A stretch of 64,000 nt of DNA, taken from DASWJZ01 sp963814905 (GTDB lineage Bacteria; Pseudomonadota; Alphaproteobacteria; Rhizobiales; Afifellaceae). Shown in pieces: positions 49,886-57,891 of the stretch. The notes beneath the pieces were generated by a model. It was not told where the DNA came from, made no database searches, and saw only the letters and a program-made list of their open reading frames with translations. Location: assembly GCA_963814905.1 (NCBI GenBank), contig CAWFEM010000021.1:1-64000 (forward strand). Direction: 5' to 3'. Each line of letters opens with the position of its first letter. Within the stretch, counting starts at the first letter, position 1. The position numbers and the translations under genes were made by a program.

Positions 49886-50548
49886 ATGTATGTCGTAGCG
49901 ATAGCCTCTCAGGAGGGCGGCGCCGGAAAGAGCACGTTCGCCGCGAACCTCGCCACCCTCGCGGACCGCGAGGACGCGCCCTCGCTTCTGATCGACACCG
50001 ACACGAAGGGATCGCTCGGCGCCTGGCATCGCGCGCGCAGCGCGAGCACGCCTCTCGTCGTGCCTTCGGCCATCGGGGAGATAGCCGACGTGCTGGAGAC
50101 GGCTCGCCTTCGCAAGAACGTCGAATGGATATTCATCGACGGACCGGCGGACACGAACGCCGACGCGGTCGCGGCGATGAAGAGTGCGACGCTCGTCTTG
50201 ATCCCCACCCGCCCCGCTCTCTTCGATCTCGCCTCCGTTCCGATGACCATCGCGCTGGCGCGAAGGCTGAACCGCCCGTTCTTCGTCGTGCTCAACGCTG
50301 TGCCGTCGAAGCATGGCGCGGCGGAATCGCCGATCGTCGCCGCCGCGCGCCGCGTGATCCGCGACATGGGTGCGCCCGTCTGGCGCGGAGCGGTAGCGCA
50401 GCGTGCCGTCTATGCGCACGCGCTGGCCTGCGGGCAGGCGGTGACAGAGTTTGAGACGTCCGGCCCGGCCAGCGACGAGATGCGGCTTTTGTGGCGCGAC
50501 GTCAGCGAGGCAGCGCGCGCAATGGCGCAACGTCGGCAGAAGGATTGA
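49886..50548 (+). CDS. ParA/MinD-like P-loop ATPase with altered Walker A
   Basis: A 220-residue ParA-type ATPase. The Walker A region reads SQEGGAGKST at residues 8-17: the second lysine (Lys15) is kept, but the signature first lysine of the deviant Walker A (KGGxGKT) is Glu10. Walker B-like segments are LLIDTDTKG and WIFIDGPAD. The protein has no partner ParB or parS site nearby. Such orphan ParA-like proteins position other cargo; the function here is unknown. It is followed by an AT-rich stretch and a MucR-like gene. Confidence 0.85.
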   Translation: MYVVAIASQEGGAGKSTFAANLATLADREDAPSLLIDTDTKGSLGAWHRARSASTPLVVPSAIGEIADVLETARLRKNVEWIFIDGPADTNADAVAAMKSATLVLIPTRPALFDLASVPMTIALARRLNRPFFVVLNAVPSKHGAAESPIVAAARRVIRDMGAPVWRGAVAQRAVYAHALACGQAVTEFETSGPASDEMRLLWRDVSEAARAMAQRRQKD

Positions 50549-50838
50549 CGGTAAAGCGGACGGATATCCACCGCCTCGCCACATTGCAACGCAGCATTAT
50601 CGTCAGTTCAACCCAAGTTCGACTACGTCGATGTCGGAGTTCTTCTTTTTCAAGTTTTGCGCCAGCCAAATATTCTATCGGCACGCGAATTATCCGCACC
50701 AAAACACACGCTCCATAAGAACTCTGCACAAAATTCGTTGTTATCAATCTTGCGTTAGATCGGGTATAGACGTATCGATCGCTCTTCCTGAAAGTCAGGA
50801 AACCCGAGCCTCTCCTAATCTCAAAGCAAGGAATAGAA
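50549..50838. other. AT-rich leader region of the MucR/Ros-like gene
   Basis: About 290 bp, noticeably more AT-rich than the surroundings, as known for MucR-controlled promoters with A/T-rich targets. At 50785-50801 TTCCTGA-AAG-TCAGGAA is a perfect 7-bp inverted repeat about 40 bp before the start codon, a possible operator. I see no gene here. Confidence 0.5.
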
Positions 50839-51288
50839 ATGAGCGCTGACGAAGCCGATGATCTCGTGCAACTCACGGCCGACATCGTGTCCGCCTATGT
50901 CACCAATAATGCCATCGATTCAGGTCAGCTGAGCAAGCTTATCGAAGAGGTTCATCTGGCGCTCGTCAGAGCGCCCCAGGCCGCCTCCCAGCCGGAGGAG
51001 AAGCCGCTCGTGCCGGCTGTTGCCGTCCGCAAGTCGGTGACGCCGGACTACATCGTCTCGCTTGAAGACGGCCGTAAGTTCAAATCGCTGAAGCGCCACC
51101 TGGCCGGCACCTACGGAATGACGCCGGACGAATATCGCGCGAAGTGGGGCCTGCCGCGGGATTACCCGATGGTTGCCCCCAACTATGCGAAAGCGCGCTC
51201 CGACCTCGCCAAGCGCATGGGGCTCGGCCGCAAGGCGGGCGAAGCGCCGGCAAAGAAGGGTCGCGGACGCAAGCGCGCGGCGAAGTAA
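50839..51288 (+). CDS. MucR/Ros-family transcriptional regulator, zinc ligands altered
   Basis: A 149-residue regulator. The N-terminal helices (residues 1-45) match the MucR oligomerisation region. The Ros/MucR zinc-finger region is KSVTPDYIVSLEDGRKFKSL followed by KRHLAGTYGMTPDEYRAKWGLP. The first zinc ligand Cys is Ser74 and the last His position reads Thr91-Tyr92; only Asp77 and His87 remain. Zinc-free Ros homologues have been described in Mesorhizobium, so the fold may still be stable. The Lys/Arg tail binds DNA. MucR proteins control exopolysaccharide, motility and cell-cycle genes. Confidence 0.92.
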   Translation: MSADEADDLVQLTADIVSAYVTNNAIDSGQLSKLIEEVHLALVRAPQAASQPEEKPLVPAVAVRKSVTPDYIVSLEDGRKFKSLKRHLAGTYGMTPDEYRAKWGLPRDYPMVAPNYAKARSDLAKRMGLGRKAGEAPAKKGRGRKRAAK

Positions 51289-51315
51289 CCGCAAGACCGC
51301 AGCGAGAAGAGCGTC

Positions 51316-51347
51316 AAGCGCCCCGAGGCCGGGGCGCTTCGCTTTTT
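51316..51347 (+). terminator. Rho-independent terminator after the MucR-like gene
   Basis: Arms AAGCGCCCCG and CGGGGCGCTT close a 4-nt loop, then CGCTTTTT follows 28 bp after the stop codon. Confidence 0.85.
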
Positions 51348-51368
51348 GGTGTCGCGTAACCCACCCAC

Positions 51369-51470
51369 TGCCGTCATGCCATGGCCTGACCATGGCATCC
51401 ATTCCGCAAGGTCCATGCAGAATGCGACCGCCACGGAATGGATTGCCGGGTCAAGCCCGGCAATGACGAC
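51369..51470. repeat. Dispersed intergenic palindrome, copy 2
   Basis: Arms TGCCGTCATGCCATGGCCTG at the left and TCAAGCCCGGCAATGACGAC at the right match the ends and inner segments of the repeat at 26872-26970, with a different centre. It lies between two convergent genes, as does copy 1. Confidence 0.8.
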
Positions 51471-51500
51471 AAACCTTGAGAATTGCGAGCTTCGTCCCGG

Positions 51501-51938
51501 TTAGCTCACAAGCTCCGCGTCGAGCGTGATCTCGGCGCCCGCGAGAACGCGCGAGATCGGGCAGCCGGCCTTCGCGCCCTCGGCCGCCTTCTTGAACTCC
51601 TCCGCGGACATGCCGGGCACCTTGCCCTTCAGCGTCAAGGCGCTCGACTTCACCGTCCAGCCAGCGCCTTCCTTCTCGATGGTGACGACCGCTGTGGTGC
51701 GCAGCTCGTCCGGCTTGTGCCCGCCGCCGCCCAGCCCAAAGGCGAGCGCCATGTTGAAGCAGCCCGCATGCGCCGCCGCGATCAGCTCTTCCGGGTTCGT
51801 GCCCTTGTCTTCGCCGAAGCGCATGCCGGCGGAATAGGGTGTGCCGGAAAGCGTCCCGCTCTTCGTCGTCAGCGTGCCCTTCCCGTCAGGCCCGCCGCCA
51901 TTCCAGACTGCTTCCGCACTACGCTTGATCGACGCCAT
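51501..51938 (-). CDS. OsmC-family peroxiredoxin
   Basis: A 145-residue OsmC/Ohr-type peroxidase. The two redox Cys residues lie in AHAGCFNMALAFGL and KAGCPISRVLAGAE, the usual spacing for reducing organic hydroperoxides. GGGGACGG precedes the ATG. It lies 38 bp downstream of pdhC on the same strand, where related genomes often carry lpd and lipA. Confidence 0.94.
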   Translation of the reverse strand: MASIKRSAEAVWNGGGPDGKGTLTTKSGTLSGTPYSAGMRFGEDKGTNPEELIAAAHAGCFNMALAFGLGGGGHKPDELRTTAVVTIEKEGAGWTVKSSALTLKGKVPGMSAEEFKKAAEGAKAGCPISRVLAGAEITLDAELVS

Positions 51939-51976
51939 TTCCGTCCCCTTTGTTCGAAGAATTTCAGCTTGAAGCG

Positions 51977-53320
51977 CTAGGCCAGCATACCGGCCGGCGC
52001 CTCGATGTAACGCTTGAAGGCCGCCAGAAGCTCCGCGCCGAGAGCGCCGTCGACGGCGCGGTGGTCGGTTGAGAGCGTGACCGTCATCAAGGTCGCGACC
52101 TTCACTTCGCCGTTCTCGACAATCGCCCGCTCCTCGCCTGCGCCGACCGCGAGGATCGTCGCGTGCGGCGGGTTGATGACGGCGGCGAAGTCCTTCACGC
52201 CGAACATGCCGAGATTGGAGACCGCGGTCGAGCCGCCCTGATACTCCTCCGGCATCAGCTTCTTCTTGCGTGCGCGCGCCGCGAGATCCTTCATCTCGTT
52301 GGCGATGGCGGAAAGCGTCTTCACCTCCGCGTGGCGGACGATCGGCGTGATCAGCCCGCCCGGGATCGACACCGCGACGCCCACGTCCGCGCGCTTGTGC
52401 TTGAGCATCCCGTCACTGGTCCAGGTGACGTTCGCGTCCGGCACCGCCATCAGCGCCATCGCCAGCGCCTTGATCACCATGTCGTTGACGGAGACCTTCC
52501 ATGCCGGCTTGCCGTCGACTTCCGGTGCGGCGGCGTTGATGTCAACGCGCAGCGCCAGGAGCTTGTCGATCCTGCAATCCATCGTGAGATAGAAGTGCGG
52601 GATCGTGGTCTTCGCCTCGACCAGCCGCTTGGCGATGATCTTGCGGACCGAATCGTGCGGGACGATCTCGTAGCTTCCCACCTCGAAGAGCGCGCGGACC
52701 TGGGCGTCCGACATCGACGGCTGCGGCACGGCGGCGCCCGGCGCGGCCGCCGGCGCAACCTTGCCCGCGCCGCCCTTCGCCGCCGCCTCCACGTCGCGCT
52801 GAACGATCCGTCCATGCGGGCCGGAGCCGGCAATGGCGGAGAGATCGACGCCGCCTTCCTTGGCAAGACGCTTGGCGAGCGGCGACGCGAAGACGCGGCC
52901 GGCCTGGCCGTTTCCTTTCGGCGCCGCTGGCGCCGGCGCCGGCTTCGCAGCCGGCGTCGGCTTCTCAGCCTTGGGGGCCTCCGCAGCAGGCGCGGCTTTC
53001 GCCTCAGCCTTCTGCGGCGGCTTCTCGGCCTTCTTCTCCGCGGCCGGCGCGGCGGACGCAGCCGTCTTCGCGTCCTCACCCTCGCCTGCGAGCACCGCAA
53101 TCACGTCGTTCACCGGTACGTCGGCCGTGCCTTCCGGGACGACGATCTTCGCGACCGTGCCCTCATCAACCGCCTCCACTTCCATCGTGGCCTTGTCGGT
53201 CTCGATTTCCGCGATCACGTCGCCGGACGTGACCTTGTCGCCTTCCTTGACGTGCCACTTGGCGAGGTTGCCCACTTCCATGGTAGGCGACAGCGCGGGC
53301 ATGAGGATGTTGATGGGCAT
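51977..53320 (-). CDS. pdhC: Pyruvate dehydrogenase complex, dihydrolipoamide acetyltransferase (E2)
   Basis: A 447-residue E2 core. The lipoyl domain (about 1-78) has lipoyl Lys43 in ETDKATMEVEA. An Ala/Pro/Lys linker leads to the E1/E3-binding domain (VFASPLAKRLAKEGGVDLSA). The catalytic acyltransferase domain ends with STDHRAVDGALGAELL, containing the active-site His. It transfers acetyl groups to CoA. It is 15 bp downstream of the GH25 gene, which separates it from pdhB. Confidence 0.97.
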   Translation of the reverse strand: MPINILMPALSPTMEVGNLAKWHVKEGDKVTSGDVIAEIETDKATMEVEAVDEGTVAKIVVPEGTADVPVNDVIAVLAGEGEDAKTAASAAPAAEKKAEKPPQKAEAKAAPAAEAPKAEKPTPAAKPAPAPAAPKGNGQAGRVFASPLAKRLAKEGGVDLSAIAGSGPHGRIVQRDVEAAAKGGAGKVAPAAAPGAAVPQPSMSDAQVRALFEVGSYEIVPHDSVRKIIAKRLVEAKTTIPHFYLTMDCRIDKLLALRVDINAAAPEVDGKPAWKVSVNDMVIKALAMALMAVPDANVTWTSDGMLKHKRADVGVAVSIPGGLITPIVRHAEVKTLSAIANEMKDLAARARKKKLMPEEYQGGSTAVSNLGMFGVKDFAAVINPPHATILAVGAGEERAIVENGEVKVATLMTVTLSTDHRAVDGALGAELLAAFKRYIEAPAGMLA

Positions 53321-53335
53321 GAGCAGGCCTGTGTT

Positions 53336-53947
53336 TCAGACGGTGAAGCTCGCGAGCTGCGCCGGAGGTCCATTGAACAAGTTCACGTCGCAGCCGCTCT
53401 TGATTCCATCGACGTCCCCGGAATCGGAGTATTGCCAAATGGTGTAGTCCGACCAACCGTTTGGCACATTCGGGCTTGCGGCGTTCGTGTAGTGTGCGAC
53501 CCAAAGCGGATGGCCGCCGAACGAGCCCGGGTTCCCGATCTTCTTCCAGAACGACGCGCTCGTGTAGATGAAAGGCAGCTTATCGCCGATCGCCGCGGAG
53601 ACGACGCCGATCCATGCCCGAACTTCCGACAGAAAGGCCGCCTTCGACGAGCCGTCGAAATCCTCAAGGTCGAGCGCCGGCAGGAGGTCGCCTTTCCTCG
53701 GCGAGTATTTGCTTAGAAAATACGCCGCCTGCGCCGCGCCGGAAACACCTGGGCGGAAGAAATGGTAGGCGCCGCGCTTCAGACCTTTTGCCGCCGCCCA
53801 GTTCCCGGCAAACGCCGGGCTGACGAAATTATCCTTCTCCGTCGCCTTCATGAAAACGAAGTTCGACGGCCCCGCGGCAACTTTCGCCCAGTCGATCTTT
53901 CCGTTGTGGTGCGACACATCAATCCCGAAAGTCAGAACGCCTGGCAT
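53336..53947 (-). CDS. Glycoside hydrolase family 25 lysozyme
   Basis: A 203-residue muramidase that should cleave peptidoglycan between N-acetylmuramic acid and N-acetylglucosamine. The fold start is FGIDVSHHNGKIDWAKV with a catalytic Asp, then FMKATEKDN, the acidic pair in ALDLEDFDG, and the end WQYSDSGDVDGIKSGCDVNL. No signal peptide is visible, so export would need another route or lysis. It lies between pdhB (98 bp) and pdhC (15 bp) on the same strand, in a housekeeping operon where it does not belong functionally. It could be a phage endolysin or a captured gene. Confidence 0.93.
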   Translation of the reverse strand: MPGVLTFGIDVSHHNGKIDWAKVAAGPSNFVFMKATEKDNFVSPAFAGNWAAAKGLKRGAYHFFRPGVSGAAQAAYFLSKYSPRKGDLLPALDLEDFDGSSKAAFLSEVRAWIGVVSAAIGDKLPFIYTSASFWKKIGNPGSFGGHPLWVAHYTNAASPNVPNGWSDYTIWQYSDSGDVDGIKSGCDVNLFNGPPAQLASFTV

Positions 53948-54045
53948 TGAACCCTCCCCGAGAAGCGGGCGACCTCGCCCGAGCCCTCAGGGATACTGCA
54001 AATTTCACCTTGCAACCATAGATCGCGAAGAGGATCGGCGTTGCT

Positions 54046-55464
54046 TCATGCGGCGTAGCTCACGCTCTTCGCCGCATCGACCACCTCCTTGACGCTCGGC
54101 AGCGCGAGCTTTTCGAGGTTCGCGGCGTAGGGCATCGGCACGTCCTTGCCGGTGATGTTCAGGACCGGCGCGTCGAGATAATCGAACGCCTTCGACATCA
54201 GCTCCGACGAGATGTGGTTGCCGACCGAGCCCTGCGGCCAGCCTTCCTCCACGGTGATGCAGCGATTGGTCTTCCTCACCGACGCGATCACGGTATCGAT
54301 GTCCATCGGGCGGATGGTGCGAAGGTCGATGACCTCCGCCTCGATCCCCTCTTCCGCCAGCGCCTCCGCCGCCTTCAAAGCGTAGGTCATGCCGATGCCG
54401 AAGGAGACGATGGTCACGTCCTTGCCGGGGCGCGCGATCTTCGCCTTGCCGATCGGGAGCACGAAATCGTCGAGCTTCGGCACCTTGAAGGTCTGGCCGT
54501 AGAGGATCTCGTTCTCCAGGAAGATGACCGGGTTCGGATCTCGGATCGCCGCCTTCAGGAGACCCTTCGCATCGGCGGCCGTGTGCGGCTGTACGACCTT
54601 CAGGCCCGGCACCTGGCCGTACCAGGCGGCGTAATCCTGGCTGTGCTGCGCGCCGACGCGCGCCGCCGCCCCATTCGGTCCGCGGAAGACGATCGGACAG
54701 CCCATCTGCCCGCCCGCCATGTAGAGCGTCTTCGCCGCGGAATTGATGATCTGGTCCATCGCCTGCATGGCGAAATTCCAGGTCATGAACTCCACGATCG
54801 GGCGAAGCCCCGCGAAGGCCGCGCCAACGCCAAGCCCGGCGAAGCCGTGCTCGGTGATAGGCGTGTCGATCACGCGCCGCGCGCCGAACTCGTCGAGGAG
54901 CCCCTGCGTCACCTTGTAGGCGCCCTGGTATTCGGCGACCTCCTCGCCCATGACGAAGACCTCGCCGTCGCGGCGCATCTCCTCCGCCATCGCGTCGCGC
55001 AGCGCTTCGCGCACCGTCTGATCGACCATCTCGGTGCCTTCAGGCACTTCCGGCGTGTCGTCGATCGGCTCCGCCTTGGGCATTGCGGCAAGTGCGGAGA
55101 CCGGCTCGCCGCCGTCCTTGCCACCGCTTGCGGCCTGCGGCTCCGGCTCGGCTTCGGGTTCCTTCTGCGCTTCCGCCGCGGCCGGCTTGGCAGCACCTTC
55201 CTTGATCGCGGAGGCGTCTTCGCCGTCGCCGAGGATCACGGCGATCGGCGTGTTGACCTTCACGCCCTCGGTGCCCTCGTCGACCAGGATCTTGCCGATC
55301 GTGCCCTCGTCGATCGCCTCGACCTCCATCGTCGCCTTGTCGGTCTCGATCTCTGCGATAATGTCGCCGGAGGAGACCTTGTCTCCTTCCTTGACGACCC
55401 ATTTAGAAAGTTTGCCCTCCTCCATGGTGGGAGAGAGGGCGGGCATCAGGACTTCTGTGGGCAT
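54046..55464 (-). CDS. pdhB: Pyruvate dehydrogenase E1 component subunit beta with lipoyl domain
   Basis: A 472-residue E1-beta. The N-terminal lipoyl domain (1-80) has lipoyl Lys43 in ETDKATMEVEA, as is common in alphaproteobacteria, then a Pro/Ala/Glu linker. The transketolase-like domain begins near 140 with VREALRDAMAEEMRRDGEVF and ends KEVVDAAKSVSYAA. I placed the start at the ATG at 55464 (MPTEVLMPALSP); the longer open frame is overlap with pdhA. It follows pdhA by 16 bp. Confidence 0.97.
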   Translation of the reverse strand: MPTEVLMPALSPTMEEGKLSKWVVKEGDKVSSGDIIAEIETDKATMEVEAIDEGTIGKILVDEGTEGVKVNTPIAVILGDGEDASAIKEGAAKPAAAEAQKEPEAEPEPQAASGGKDGGEPVSALAAMPKAEPIDDTPEVPEGTEMVDQTVREALRDAMAEEMRRDGEVFVMGEEVAEYQGAYKVTQGLLDEFGARRVIDTPITEHGFAGLGVGAAFAGLRPIVEFMTWNFAMQAMDQIINSAAKTLYMAGGQMGCPIVFRGPNGAAARVGAQHSQDYAAWYGQVPGLKVVQPHTAADAKGLLKAAIRDPNPVIFLENEILYGQTFKVPKLDDFVLPIGKAKIARPGKDVTIVSFGIGMTYALKAAEALAEEGIEAEVIDLRTIRPMDIDTVIASVRKTNRCITVEEGWPQGSVGNHISSELMSKAFDYLDAPVLNITGKDVPMPYAANLEKLALPSVKEVVDAAKSVSYAA

Positions 55465-55480
55465 TCGCGCGGGCTCCGGA

Positions 55481-56545
55481 TCAGGCGTCGGCGTATACGT
55501 CGGTCCAAAGCTCCGAGGGACCGGGCTCCGGATCGGCCTGCGCGAACTCCGCCGCCTCGTTGACGGTGCGGCGGATATTCTTGTCGATGTCCTTGAGCTG
55601 GTCCTCGCTCGCCCATCCCTTCTCCTCGAGCCGGCGGCGCACCTGCTCGATCGGATCGTGCTCCTCGCGCATCTTCTGCACTTCTTCGCGCGCCCGGTAT
55701 TTGGCCGGGTCGGACATGGAATGCCCGCGATAGCGATAAGTGAGCATTTCGAGAATGAACGGGCCCTTGCCGGAGCGCGCATGCTCAAGCGCCATGTCGC
55801 CGGCCGCCTTCACCGCGCGCACATCCATGCCGTCGACCGGCTCGCCGGGAATGTCGAAGGATTGGCCGCGCTTCCAAAGATCCGTCGTTGCCGACGAGCG
55901 CTTCACACTGGTGCCCATGGCGTACTGGTTGTTCTCGATGACGTAGACGACGGGCAGGTTCCAGAGCTTCGCCATGTTGAAGCTCTCGTAGACCTGGCCC
56001 TGATTGGCCGCGCCGTCGCCGAAGTAGGTGAGCGTGACCTTGCCGTTGTCGCGGTAGCGATTGGCAAAGGCGAGGCCCGTCCCGATCGGAACCATCGCGC
56101 CGACGATGCCGTGCCCGCCGTAGAACTGCTTCTCTTTGGAGAACATGTGCATGGAGCCGCCCTTGCCGTGCGAGTAGCCGCTTCGCCGGCCGGTCAGCTC
56201 CGCCATCACGCCTTTCGGATCCATGCCGGTCGCCAGCATGTGCCCGTGGTCGCGGTAGCCGGTGACCACCTGATCGCCCTCCACCGCCGCCATCGACAGT
56301 CCGACGACCACTGCCTCCTGCCCGATATAGAGATGGCAGAAGCCGCCGATCTGCCCCATTCCGTAAAGCTGGCCCGCCTTCTCCTCGAAGCGGCGGATCA
56401 GCAGCATCGAGCGATAGGCTTTGAGTTCGTCATCCTTGTTGAAGGCTGCGATCGGCGCTGCCTTCGCCTTGTCCACGGCACGCACGCGCTGAGGTTTTGG
56501 ACCTTCCTCATCGCTGCCCCGCCGGGCGGCCTGGGATTGCGCCAT
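55481..56545 (-). CDS. pdhA: Pyruvate dehydrogenase E1 component subunit alpha
   Basis: A 354-residue thiamine pyrophosphate enzyme subunit that decarboxylates pyruvate. The TPP motif is GDGAANQGQVYESFNMAKLW with YVIENN, and the phosphorylation-loop-type region YRGHSMSDPAKYR is present. GGAGG precedes the ATG at 56545; a longer open frame has an unlikely N-terminus. First gene of the pdh operon, downstream of ftsB. Confidence 0.97.
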   Translation of the reverse strand: MAQSQAARRGSDEEGPKPQRVRAVDKAKAAPIAAFNKDDELKAYRSMLLIRRFEEKAGQLYGMGQIGGFCHLYIGQEAVVVGLSMAAVEGDQVVTGYRDHGHMLATGMDPKGVMAELTGRRSGYSHGKGGSMHMFSKEKQFYGGHGIVGAMVPIGTGLAFANRYRDNGKVTLTYFGDGAANQGQVYESFNMAKLWNLPVVYVIENNQYAMGTSVKRSSATTDLWKRGQSFDIPGEPVDGMDVRAVKAAGDMALEHARSGKGPFILEMLTYRYRGHSMSDPAKYRAREEVQKMREEHDPIEQVRRRLEEKGWASEDQLKDIDKNIRRTVNEAAEFAQADPEPGPSELWTDVYADA

Positions 56546-56698
56546 CGTTTCCTCCAGGAAATGGCTTCTTCTTGTCGGATATAATAACGCCACGCCGGGA
56601 GCAAAAAGGCTAGCCGCACGGCATCACAGCTTGTGCAAAGCAGCCATGCGGGCGGAGATTGGCTGGTTAACCGGCTAGGGAGCCACGTAACGCGCGGT

Positions 56699-57028
56699 TT
56701 ACCGGCGGCGCTCGTCCGGCTCGAGGAAGATCACGAGGTCTTTCGCATCCGCCATATTCAGCGTTTCGCGAGCGCGCTCGTCGATCATATCGCGGTCGAG
56801 GCTTTCAGGACGCATCAAGGCAACGTGGTTTTCCCGCCGCTCGCGCTCGGCTCGCGCCGCCGTCAGCTCCGATTCCAGAGAAGCGACCCGAACCTGCAGC
56901 TTTCCAAGCGCGCGCAACCCATAATCGCCCTCCACAGCATGGTAGGCGAAGTAGCCAATGATGAGCAGGCAGGCGAAGGGAAGAAGCAGCGGCCGAACCT
57001 TGGACTGCTTTCGCTGGCGAGTAGGCAT
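56699..57028 (-). CDS. ftsB: Septum formation initiator family protein, FtsB-like
   Basis: A 109-residue single-pass membrane protein. One transmembrane helix (PLLLPFACLLIIGYFAYHAV, about 13-32) is followed by a coiled coil (KLQVRVASLESELTAARAER) and the conserved region ERARETLNMADAKDLVIFL. FtsB forms the FtsQBL divisome complex. It lies upstream of pdhA, as in many Hyphomicrobiales. The ribosome site is weak. Confidence 0.9.
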   Translation of the reverse strand: MPTRQRKQSKVRPLLLPFACLLIIGYFAYHAVEGDYGLRALGKLQVRVASLESELTAARAERERRENHVALMRPESLDRDMIDERARETLNMADAKDLVIFLEPDERRR

Positions 57029-57441
57029 CGACCGCCGCAGTTACGCTTGGAACAATGATGAGGGACGGAACGCGAAACCAATCTGCGTCCCTCGCTGAGC
57101 GTTCTACCGAGACAGCGTAAAAAAAGTGTTTGCCGGGAGTTACTTAATTCTTGTCGAAATGGGACACTCCCGTTCAGCATGTCCGCCGGCCTGCGGATTT
57201 GCCGCGGCGGCCCAAGCTTCCGGCGCACGGACCTTCGCTTTAAATCGGCGCGGAACCCACTGGTCGACGCGCGTAAGGGCTGATAGCCATGCGCTCCCGC
57301 CGCGAAGAAAAAATTGAAGCCCGGGAATGGAAACGCCGAAGCTGCACACCGGCATGGGCAGCATCATCGCGAGCGTGCTCAGCCCGCGGGCGCGCCCCGC
57401 GTGGCAATCTTCTGCTCCGCAATCACGTTTGAGGTGACGCC
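57029..57441. other. Divergent intergenic region, ftsB and fucU-like genes
   Basis: About 410 bp without a supported gene. It should hold divergent promoters. Open frames here have no ribosome site or features. Where relatives often have eno upstream of ftsB, none is seen here. Confidence 0.45.
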
Positions 57442-57891
57442 GTGCTGCTTGGCATCGATCCGCTGCTGACCCCCGACCTTCTGCGCATCCTGAGCGCCAT
57501 GGGCCATGGCGACGAAATCGTCATCGTGGACGCCAATTATCCCGCCGCGAGCAACGCGAAGCGCCTCGTCCGGCTCGACGGCGCGGATGTGAGTCAGGCG
57601 CTGTCAGCAGTGCTTTCCGTCTTTCCGCTCGACTCGTTCGTGAAGGCGCCGGTGAACGGCATGCAGGTGGTCGGCAAGCCACGCGAGATTCCCCCTGCGA
57701 TCGCCGATTTCCAGAAGATCGTCGACAAGCGCGCCGGCTTCCCGGTCAAAATCGCCCGCATCGAGCGCTACGGCTTCTATGAGCGCGCCAAGACCTGCTT
57801 CGCCGTCGTTGCAACCGCCGACCGGCGGTTTTACGCCAATCTGATCCTCACCAAGGGCGTCATCGGCGCAGATGGGAAGGTGGTCGCGTGA
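57442..57891 (+). CDS. RbsD/FucU family sugar mutarotase
   Basis: A 149-residue decameric mutarotase. Recognisable segments are LLGIDPLLTPDLLRILSAMG with GHGDEIVIVDANYPA (catalytic His) and IERYGFYERAKTCFAV (Tyr). It interconverts sugar anomers so that later enzymes can use them; FucU acts on fucose. The start is a GTG with GAGGTGA upstream. Its stop overlaps the next gene by 4 bp. Confidence 0.9.
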   Translation: MLLGIDPLLTPDLLRILSAMGHGDEIVIVDANYPAASNAKRLVRLDGADVSQALSAVLSVFPLDSFVKAPVNGMQVVGKPREIPPAIADFQKIVDKRAGFPVKIARIERYGFYERAKTCFAVVATADRRFYANLILTKGVIGADGKVVA

